DNA of 64,000 nt, from positions 61,742 to 125,741 of the forward strand of contig DATGDH010000164.1 in the NCBI GenBank assembly GCA_035310985.1, given 5' to 3'. The notes under the pieces were generated by a model. That model did not search any database, was not told where the DNA came from, and was given only the letters and a program-made list of their open reading frames with translations. Positions 20,189 through 26,328 of this stretch are shown one piece after another. The position numbers were made by a program, and so were the translations under genes. How positions within the stretch are numbered: the first letter of the stretch is position 1; the number at the start of each line of letters is the position of its first letter. This stretch comes from DAHVFK01 sp035310985 (GTDB lineage Bacteria; Pseudomonadota; Gammaproteobacteria; Burkholderiales; SG8-39).

Positions 20189-20393
20189 ATGTTCCTCAGG
20201 AAGGTCAGGAATTTATCTTCGATTACGGCAACCGCTGCGTCGCTCGCCCTGCCGCTTTTTCAAATGGGCGTACGCCAACGGTGACCAAATGGCCGAGAGC
20301 CTCGACTACGTGCCGATGCCGGATTCGGTCGCGTCGCTAATCGAAACCAACTGGAAGCAGGTCAAGGGCGCGTCGGGCAAGGCGGTCTATTGA
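20189..20393 (+). pseudogene. pstS: pstS remnant: signal peptide and C-terminus, middle deleted
   Basis: PstS is the periplasmic phosphate-binding protein that feeds PstCAB. Only its two ends remain. ATG at 20189 opens MFLRKVRNLSSITATAASLA, a normal PstS signal peptide. After LPLF the frame shifts and the DNA encodes KWAYANGDQMAESLDYVPMP then DSVASLIETNWKQVKGASGK and AVY stop. This matches the last roughly 45 residues of PstS (the DWAYKNGDKMAEELDYVP region). The intervening roughly 280 residues are missing, with the junction near 20259-20266, and the frame-1 product stops at 31 residues. The position before pstC fits. It could be a genuine internal deletion or an assembly collapse. Confidence 0.88.
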
Positions 20394-20425
20394 CCCGGTG
20401 GTGGCCTGCCACAGCGGGCAACGGG

Positions 20426-20454
20426 AAAAGGGGCGGTCGGGTGCCGCCCCTTTT
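20426..20454 (+). terminator. Hairpin between pstS remnant and pstC
   Basis: AAAAGGGGCGG (20426-20436) pairs perfectly with CCGCCCCTTTT (20444-20454) around a 7-nt loop. It stands between pstS and pstC, where many Pst operons carry a partial terminator or processing hairpin. Such an element keeps pstS mRNA in excess over pstCAB. Confidence 0.75.
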
Positions 20455-20497
20455 CATTGAGGCAGCGGGTTTCAACTAGAATGCGCGGGACTCTTCC

Positions 20498-21517
20498 ATG
20501 AGCGCTGTCCCCGTGCCCATACACGGCGTAGATAATCAGATCAACATCGCCGCGACCGAGTACGGCTCACTGCCGCCCCGCCGGCGATCGTCGGCGTGGC
20601 TGGATACCCCGTTCGAGTGGCTCACCCGAGGTTTCGCGATCCTGGTATTCAGCATCTTGGCAGCGATCCTGGTGTCGCTCGTGCTGGGCAGCACGCTGAC
20701 GCTCGAGAAATACGGCCTGAGCTTCATCTGGCGCAAGGAGTGGGACCCGGTGCGAGAGGAATTCGGCGCTCTGGTGCCGATCTACGGGACGCTGCTCACC
20801 TCGCTGATCGCTATGCTGATCGGCATTCCGGTGAGCTTCGGCATCGCGCTGTTCCTCACTGAGCTCGCGCCGAGCTGGCTGAAGCGGCCACTGGGGACCG
20901 CGATCGAGCTGCTCGCGGCAATTCCTTCGATCATCTTCGGCATGTGGGGCCTGTTCGTGCTCTCACCGATCGTGCAGTCGGACGTGCAGCCGATCCTGAT
21001 CGACCTGTTCGGAAACGTCCCGATCCTTGGAAAGCTGTTCGAGGGGCCGCCGCTCGGCATCGGGATGATGACCGCTGGGCTGATCCTGTCGATCATGGTC
21101 ATCCCGTTCATCACCGCAGTGATGCGCGACGTGTTCGAGTTGGTGCCGCCGATGCTGAAGGAGTCTGCCTACGGTCTGGGGGCGACGACCTGGGAGGTGG
21201 TGTTCCGGGTCGTGCTCCCCTACACCAAGGTCGGCGTGGTGGGGGGCATCATGCTGGGACTCGGCCGGGCGCTCGGGGAGACCATGGCGGTGACGTTCGT
21301 CATCGGCAACGCGCACGAGCTTTCGGCGTCGCTCATGGCGCCCGGAAATAGCATCGCGTCCGCGCTCGCAAACGAGTTCACCGAGGCCGTGGGCAATGTC
21401 TATCTCTCGGCGTTGTTCGAGCTAGGCCTGATCTTGTTCGTTATCACCACCATCGTGCTTGCCCTTTCCAAGCTGCTGTTGCTGCGCCTGTCCCGGCAGG
21501 AGGGCGCGCGTGCTTGA
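20498..21517 (+). CDS. pstC: Phosphate ABC transporter permease PstC
   Basis: PstC is one of the two inner-membrane channel subunits of the high-affinity phosphate importer. The 339-residue protein has six predicted membrane segments starting near residue 48 (LTRGFAILVFSILAAILVSL). The permease coupling loop follows the pattern of the family (LKESAYGLGATTWEVVFRVV). The end LSKLLLLRLSRQEGARA is cytoplasmic. The gene itself is intact although the binding protein upstream is broken. pstA follows after 9 bp. Confidence 0.95.
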   Translation: MSAVPVPIHGVDNQINIAATEYGSLPPRRRSSAWLDTPFEWLTRGFAILVFSILAAILVSLVLGSTLTLEKYGLSFIWRKEWDPVREEFGALVPIYGTLLTSLIAMLIGIPVSFGIALFLTELAPSWLKRPLGTAIELLAAIPSIIFGMWGLFVLSPIVQSDVQPILIDLFGNVPILGKLFEGPPLGIGMMTAGLILSIMVIPFITAVMRDVFELVPPMLKESAYGLGATTWEVVFRVVLPYTKVGVVGGIMLGLGRALGETMAVTFVIGNAHELSASLMAPGNSIASALANEFTEAVGNVYLSALFELGLILFVITTIVLALSKLLLLRLSRQEGARA

Positions 21518-21526
21518 GACGCGGCG

Positions 21527-22384
21527 ATGAGCGAGATCGACGCCTCGAATCCGGTCTACCGCCGGCGCAAGCTCGTCAACCTCGTGATGCTTTCGGTGTC
21601 GGCTGTCGCGCTCTTCTTCGGCCTAATCTGGCTCGCCTGGATCCTGGCGACGTTGCTCTACGAGGGGGGGGCGGCGCTACTCAGGGCGGGCATGTATTAC
21701 CAGATGACGCCGCCTCCCGGCTCCGACGGAGGGCTGGCCAATGCGATCGCCGGCAGCCTGCAGATGGTCGTCGTCGGCACCTTGATTGGCACTCCGGTCG
21801 GCGTGCTCGCCGGCACGTACCTGGCGGAGTACGGCCGGCGCGGCTGGCTCGCGTCAGCAACGCGCTTCCTGAACGACGTGCTGCTCTCGGCTCCATCTAT
21901 CGTGATCGGCCTTTTCGTCTACTCGGTCTACGTCGCCCGCGTGAAGCACTTCTCCGGTTGGGCAGGGAGCATGGCCCTCGGCTTGCTGGTGATCCCGGTG
22001 GTGGTGCGCACGACCGACGACATGCTGAAGCTGGTGCCGAGCAGCCTGCGCGAGGCGGCCGCGGCGCTCGGCTGCCCGACGTGGAAGATGATCCTGCTCG
22101 TGACATACCGAGCCGCGCGCTCCGGTATCCTCACCGGCATTTTGCTCGCCGTGGCGCGCATCAGCGGCGAGACGGCGCCGCTGCTATTCACCGCGCTGAA
22201 CAATCAGTTCTGGTCGCTAAACATGAACGCCCCGGTGTCGAACCTGCCGGTGGTGATATTCCAGTTCGCCATGAGCCCGTATCAGGACTGGCAGCGGCTC
22301 GCCTGGGGCGGCGCAACGCTCATCACGCTCACGGTGCTGTTCCTGAATGTCGTCGCGCGCGTCATGTTCAAGAAGACTCACTAG
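21527..22384 (+). CDS. pstA: Phosphate ABC transporter permease PstA
   Basis: PstA pairs with PstC in the phosphate channel. The 285-residue product has six membrane segments, the first at about residues 20-45 (VMLSVSAVALFFGLIWLAWI). The coupling loop LREAAAALGCPTWKMILLVT and the conserved ARISGETAPLLFTALNNQFW are typical. It lies between pstC and pstB with short gaps (9 and 12 bp), consistent with one transcript. No anomaly was seen. Confidence 0.95.
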   Translation: MSEIDASNPVYRRRKLVNLVMLSVSAVALFFGLIWLAWILATLLYEGGAALLRAGMYYQMTPPPGSDGGLANAIAGSLQMVVVGTLIGTPVGVLAGTYLAEYGRRGWLASATRFLNDVLLSAPSIVIGLFVYSVYVARVKHFSGWAGSMALGLLVIPVVVRTTDDMLKLVPSSLREAAAALGCPTWKMILLVTYRAARSGILTGILLAVARISGETAPLLFTALNNQFWSLNMNAPVSNLPVVIFQFAMSPYQDWQRLAWGGATLITLTVLFLNVVARVMFKKTH

Positions 22385-22396
22385 GGAAGTACGTTC

Positions 22397-23227
22397 ATGG
22401 AAGCCACCGAAGCCGCACCACGGCAGACGCCTCGACCCGAGGTCGCGCTGCGCGCCGAGCCCGCCATCCAGCACAAGGTTAAGCTCCAGGTCCGCAATCT
22501 CGACTTTTTCTACGGCAGGTTTCATGCGCTGAAATCCATCACCATGGACATTCCCGAATGCCGCGTGACGGCGTTCATCGGCCCCTCCGGATGCGGCAAG
22601 TCTACGCTGCTGCGCGTATTCAACCGCATGTACTCGCTCTACCCGGAGCAGCGCGCCGAAGGCGAGGTGGTCATGGACGGAGAGAACCTGCTCGCCACGA
22701 AGCGCGATGTGTCGCTGATTCGCGCCAAGATCGGCATGGTGTTCCAGAAGCCGACACCGTTCCCGATGTCGATCTACGACAACATCGCCTTCGGCGTGCG
22801 GCTGTTCGAGCGCCTGAACAAGCGCGACATGGACGAGCGCGTCGAGTGGGCGCTGCACAAGGCCGCGCTTTGGGACGAGGTGAAGGACATACTGTCGCGC
22901 AGCGGCCACAGCCTCTCGGGTGGACAGCAGCAACGCCTGTGCATCGCGCGCGGTATCGCGGTGAAACCGCAGATTCTCCTTCTGGACGAGCCGACTTCGG
23001 CGCTCGACCCGATCTCGACCGCCAAGATCGAGGAACTGGTCGACGAGCTCAAGCGGGAATTCACCATCGTCATCGTTACGCACAACATGCAGCAGGCCGC
23101 GCGCGTCTCGGATTTCACCGCTTACATGTACCTCGGCGAGCTGATCGAGTTCGACGTCACCGACACGATCTTCATCAAGCCGAAGATGAAGCAGACCGAG
23201 GACTACATCACCGGACGCTTCGGCTAG
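22397..23227 (+). CDS. pstB: Phosphate ABC transporter ATPase PstB
   Basis: PstB powers phosphate import. The 276 residues include Walker A (IGPSGCGKSTLLRVFNRMY), the ABC signature HSLSGGQQQRLCIARG, Walker B ILLLDEPTSALDPIS and the switch histidine in IVIVTHNMQQAARVSDFTA. It ends with the usual QTEDYITGRFG. phoU, phoB and phoR, which commonly follow in this class, are not present here. The next gene is convergent and ends 1 bp away. Confidence 0.97.
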   Translation: MEATEAAPRQTPRPEVALRAEPAIQHKVKLQVRNLDFFYGRFHALKSITMDIPECRVTAFIGPSGCGKSTLLRVFNRMYSLYPEQRAEGEVVMDGENLLATKRDVSLIRAKIGMVFQKPTPFPMSIYDNIAFGVRLFERLNKRDMDERVEWALHKAALWDEVKDILSRSGHSLSGGQQQRLCIARGIAVKPQILLLDEPTSALDPISTAKIEELVDELKREFTIVIVTHNMQQAARVSDFTAYMYLGELIEFDVTDTIFIKPKMKQTEDYITGRFG

Positions 23228-23228
23228 T

Positions 23229-23918
23229 TCAGGCCGCGCGGGCGCGCAGGCGCTCGAGGTCGGGGATGCTGATGTCGCGCCCGTCGATGCCGATCAACCC
23301 GGCAGCGGCGAGCTCGTGCAGGATGCGCGAGAAGTGCTCCTGGGTGAGGCTCAGGCGCGAAGCAATGATCCCCTTCGCCGCGGGCAGCGTCACCGCGGCG
23401 CCGTCACGCCGACATACTTGCACATTGGTCAGGAGATAGCCGACTACCCGCTCGGTACCGGAGCGCAGGGTGACGCTCTCAAGGTCGGAAAGGAAATGGT
23501 CGAGCCGCCGGCTCAAGTCGGCGATGATGCGGTGCGCAAATCCGACGTGGTGCTCGAGTTCGGCGAGCACCCGCGCCTTCGGGACGTGCACCAACTTGGT
23601 CGGTAGCAGCGCCTCGGCGCTCGCGCGGTGCGGCCGGTCGAGAAACAGTCCGGAGCTGCCCAGACTGTGCCCGGACCCGATAAGCTCGAACACCTTCTCC
23701 GCGCCATTCCGGGAGTGCAGCGAAAGCTTGACCTGGCCGCAGACCACTACGTGCAGGCCGGTCCATGGGTCGCCGCGCCGGAATACGAACGCCCCGCGTG
23801 GCGCTTCGAGCTGGGTGGCCCCATTGGCGAGGCGCGCCAGCTCGTCCCGCGCAAGGCCCGCGAACAACGGCACCCTCGCCAGGTAGTCCTCGATCGCGAT
23901 GCATTGTTTGGCTGCCAT
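23229..23918 (-). CDS. Crp/Fnr-family transcriptional regulator without Fe-S cysteines
   Basis: The 229-residue protein has a cyclic-nucleotide-binding-type sensor domain (about residues 10-125), a dimerisation helix, and a Crp-type helix-turn-helix (about 180-215). Its recognition helix LTQEHFSRILHEL keeps the E-x-x-S-R pattern (E194, S197, R198) that reads TTGAT half-sites in Fnr. Cysteines occur only at 6, 60 and 169, so Fnr's oxygen-sensing 4Fe-4S ligands are absent. It may therefore sense another signal, as Dnr/NnrR-type proteins do with NO. The start is the ATG giving MAAKQCIAIEDYL; upstream codons in frame are not family-like. It is divergent from the cytochrome operon, and Fnr-type palindromes lie between. 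Confidence 0.85.
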   Translation of the reverse strand: MAAKQCIAIEDYLARVPLFAGLARDELARLANGATQLEAPRGAFVFRRGDPWTGLHVVVCGQVKLSLHSRNGAEKVFELIGSGHSLGSSGLFLDRPHRASAEALLPTKLVHVPKARVLAELEHHVGFAHRIIADLSRRLDHFLSDLESVTLRSGTERVVGYLLTNVQVCRRDGAAVTLPAAKGIIASRLSLTQEHFSRILHELAAAGLIGIDGRDISIPDLERLRARAA

Positions 23919-23979
23919 CTCGGCTGAGTGATTCCGGTATCGCAATGCAGCAATGATCGCCTTCTTTGCGCTGCGGATT

Positions 23980-23993
23980 GTGATACAGATCAA
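23980..23993. promoter_or_regulatory. Fnr/Dnr-type box, site 1
   Basis: GTGAT-ACAG-ATCAA differs at one base from the Fnr/Dnr consensus TTGAT-N4-ATCAA. Its centre is about 68 nt upstream of the regulator start, so it could serve autoregulation as well as the divergent operon. Confidence 0.6.
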
Positions 23994-24053
23994 ATCCGAT
24001 GCGTTGCGCGCGCGACACATGTCGCGGCTTTTGCTTTCAATTGAAATGGGCGT

Positions 24054-24095
24054 TTGACGCAAATCAAAGCGGCCCCTGATACTGCACCTTACATT
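24054..24095 (+). promoter_or_regulatory. Fnr/Dnr-type box, site 2, with candidate -10
   Basis: TTGAC-GCAA-ATCAA (24054-24067) is one base from the Fnr consensus. A TACATT hexamer at 24090-24095 is centred 32 nt downstream. This would put the box at about -41.5 of the start site, the class II activation position. The target would be the cytochrome operon that begins at 24276. Confidence 0.6.
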
Positions 24096-24275
24096 CGGTT
24101 TGCAGGTTCCCGTCGAATACGAAAACCAACTGGCGGGGACGTAAGCGGCGGGAGGCGGCTTGAAACACAGTACTGCACACTGCGCACGGCCCGGGCATGA
24201 ACGCCCGGCCCTCCGCTTCTCCGCACCGCAGCAAACCGAGTTCTCTCCCATCCCCTTTCTCGCACGAGGAACGTC

Positions 24276-24611
24276 ATGCGCTTGAAGCACGTGCTGCTTG
24301 CAGGTTTGGTGATGTCTTGCTGGCTCGGGGCCACGTCGGCCCGGGCGTTCGACGAGGACGCGGCCAAGTCGCTCATGAAGAAGAGCAACTGCTTCAAGTG
24401 CCACGCGATCGACAAGAAGAAGGACGCTCCGTCATACCAGGAGATCGCGAAAAAGATGAAGGGTAAGGCGGACGCCGAGAAGGAGCTCTACACGCACCTC
24501 ACCACGCATCCGAAGGTCAAGGTCGAGGGCAAGGAAGAGGAGCACGCGTCGCTCAAGACCAAGGACGACGCCGATATCAAGAACGTCATCCAGTTCATCC
24601 TGGCGCAATAA
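24276..24611 (+). CDS. Periplasmic monohaem cytochrome c (MtoD-like position)
   Basis: The 111-residue precursor has a signal peptide cleaved after SARA (about residue 24) and a small cytochrome c with one haem motif, CFKCH (39-43). The body KKSNCFKCHAIDKKK resembles class I c5xx cytochromes. The usual methionine ligand late in the fold is missing; where a PMPP-type motif is expected the sequence reads EEEHASLKTKDD. M61 and the histidines H74, H78 and H90 are the only other candidate ligands. It leads a four-gene operon with a quinol dehydrogenase, decaheme and porin, as the Sideroxydans Mto set also includes a monohaem cytochrome (MtoD). A periplasmic shuttle role is inferred from that context. 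Confidence 0.8.
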   Translation: MRLKHVLLAGLVMSCWLGATSARAFDEDAAKSLMKKSNCFKCHAIDKKKDAPSYQEIAKKMKGKADAEKELYTHLTTHPKVKVEGKEEEHASLKTKDDADIKNVIQFILAQ

Positions 24612-24639
24612 GCTCATTTAGCGGGCAAGGGAGCGACCC

Positions 24640-25275
24640 GTGGTCATAAGAAAAATATGGGAAGCGATCCGCGGAGACAGCAAATCGCCCGGCAAGATCG
24701 CGCTGCGCGTCGCGATCGCGGGCGTGGTTGTTCTCGTCGGCATCACGATCGTGGCGATCGGCGGCGCAACGGGGCTCGCCTGGACCAGCACGCTGAAGTT
24801 CTGCACCTCGTGCCACGAGATGCGCGACACCGTCTACAAGGAATACCAGGGCACCATTCATGACGTGAATCGCGTCGGCGTCCGCGTCGTGTGCTCGGAC
24901 TGCCACGTGCCGCACGAGCCAGGGCCGCTCATCTGGCGCAAGATCAACGCGACCTTCGAGATCTGGGGAAAGCTCACCGGCGTCATCGACACGAAGGAGA
25001 AGTTCCGCGCGCTTCGCCCTGAACTTGCGAAGAAAGTATGGACGCGCATGCTCACCACCAACTCGCTCGAGTGCCGCAACTGCCACAAACCGGACGCGTT
25101 CGACGCCGACAAGCAGTCGGACAAGGCGAAGAACGCACACGCCAAGGCCGAGCGCGAGGGCATGACCTGCATCGAGTGCCACTACGCGATCGCGCACGAC
25201 GAACCGAAGGGCCCCGGGCCGCAGGAACTGAAGAAGCAGCTCGGGATCGGCAAGCTGCCGTGGAAACTCGACTGA
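24640..25275 (+). CDS. NapC/NirT-family tetraheme quinol dehydrogenase (CymA/MtoC-like)
   Basis: These proteins pass electrons between the quinone pool and periplasmic cytochromes. The 211-residue product has one N-terminal membrane anchor (about residues 20-42, ALRVAIAGVVVLVGITIVAI) and four haem motifs: CTSCH (55-59), CSDCH (85-89), CRNCH (145-149) and CIECH (177-181). Four haems and this length fit NapC/NirT/CymA. The GTG start has GGGAG upstream. It lies 28 bp after the monohaem gene and 41 bp before the decaheme gene. No nitrate or nitrite reductase gene is adjacent, so the partner is most likely the conduit encoded next. CymA-like proteins can run in either direction. Confidence 0.9.
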   Translation: MVIRKIWEAIRGDSKSPGKIALRVAIAGVVVLVGITIVAIGGATGLAWTSTLKFCTSCHEMRDTVYKEYQGTIHDVNRVGVRVVCSDCHVPHEPGPLIWRKINATFEIWGKLTGVIDTKEKFRALRPELAKKVWTRMLTTNSLECRNCHKPDAFDADKQSDKAKNAHAKAEREGMTCIECHYAIAHDEPKGPGPQELKKQLGIGKLPWKLD

Positions 25276-25316
25276 AGCTCTAGCGAATTAGAAAGCTCAA
25301 CAAGGGGGGCTGTTCG

Positions 25317-26312
25317 ATGAAACCGCCGAGAATACGGATCATCACCGCGCTGCAGGGAATCGCCCTGGCGCTTGGCTTGGCGATCGCCTTGCCAAGTATT
25401 GCGCAGACATCCGACAAGCCGGAGCACAAGGACCTCGTCTTGCGTGGCGACGCGAAGTGCACGCGATGCCACGACGAGACCGACGATTATCCGGTGCTGG
25501 CGATCGCCAAGACGGAGCACGGCACGCGCGCCGACGCGAGGACCCCGACCTGCACGGACTGCCACGGCGAGAGCCAGGCGCACGTCGACAACCCGGGGGG
25601 CAAGGCCGAGCGGCCGAAGCCCGACCGCATGTTCCTCAAGAACTCGCCCACGCCGATAGAAGTGCGCAACGGCGCGTGCCTAGCCTGCCACGATCGGGAC
25701 GTGTCGCGCTATCACTGGATGGGAAGCACCCACCAGACGCGCGACGTCGCATGCACATCCTGCCACCGCATCCACACCGCGCACGATGCCGTGCGCGACA
25801 AGGTGACCCAGCCCGAGGTCTGCTTCACCTGCCACAAGGAGCAGCGCGCGCAGATCGACCGGCCGTCACACCACCCGATTCCGGAAGGCAAGATGGGCTG
25901 CTCGGACTGCCACAACCCGCACGGCTCGGTCGGACCGAAGCTCATGAAGCGCGATAGTGTGAACGAGGTCTGCTACACCTGCCACGCGGAGAAGCGCGGG
26001 CCCTTCGTGCACACGCACGAGCCGGTGAGCGAGGACTGCACGCTGTGCCATAACCCGCACGGCACGACGACGGAAAATATGCTGAAGGTGCGGGCGCCGT
26101 TCCTCTGCCATCAGTGCCATACGCCGCACGGTCCGCAGGTCCCGTCGCTGCTCGGGCAGACGATTCCCGGGCTTGCGCCGACGCCGGCGACGACCGGGAA
26201 GAACCAGTTCAATTACACCATGGCGCGGGGTTGCCTCAATTGCCACACCCAGGTGCACGGAAGCAACAACCCTGCACTGACCAACCCAACTCCGCAATTC
26301 AACCTGCGCTGA
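25317..26312 (+). CDS. Decaheme c-type cytochrome, MtrA/MtoA/DmsE family
   Basis: MtrA-type cytochromes fill an outer-membrane porin and carry electrons across the outer membrane. The 331-residue precursor has a Sec signal peptide (about 1-30, cleavage near SIAQ) and exactly ten haem-binding motifs. Their cysteines start at residues 48, 79, 121, 146, 169, 195, 219, 241, 264 and 306. All are CxxCH, one of them CHQCH. The regular spacing and length match MtrA, MtoA and PioA without the long N-terminal extension of PioA. The ATG is preceded by AAGGGGGG. The porin gene follows 16 bp later. No surface decaheme (MtrC/OmcA) is encoded nearby. Confidence 0.93.
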   Translation: MKPPRIRIITALQGIALALGLAIALPSIAQTSDKPEHKDLVLRGDAKCTRCHDETDDYPVLAIAKTEHGTRADARTPTCTDCHGESQAHVDNPGGKAERPKPDRMFLKNSPTPIEVRNGACLACHDRDVSRYHWMGSTHQTRDVACTSCHRIHTAHDAVRDKVTQPEVCFTCHKEQRAQIDRPSHHPIPEGKMGCSDCHNPHGSVGPKLMKRDSVNEVCYTCHAEKRGPFVHTHEPVSEDCTLCHNPHGTTTENMLKVRAPFLCHQCHTPHGPQVPSLLGQTIPGLAPTPATTGKNQFNYTMARGCLNCHTQVHGSNNPALTNPTPQFNLR

Positions 26313-26328
26313 GACCGGGAGACTCGCC

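Larger units (their letters stand above)
23919..24275. other. 357-bp divergent control region between regulator and conduit operon
   Basis: This gap has no credible gene. It holds two Fnr-type palindromes centred at 23986.5 and 24060.5, so 74 bp or about seven helical turns apart. Between them are a perfect 12-bp palindrome TTTCAATTGAAA (24035-24046) and a candidate -10 further on at 24090. The rightmost 170 nt would be a long leader for the cytochrome operon. A small GC-rich hairpin (CCGGGC, loop, GCCCGG) sits near 24190-24207. Confidence 0.7.
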
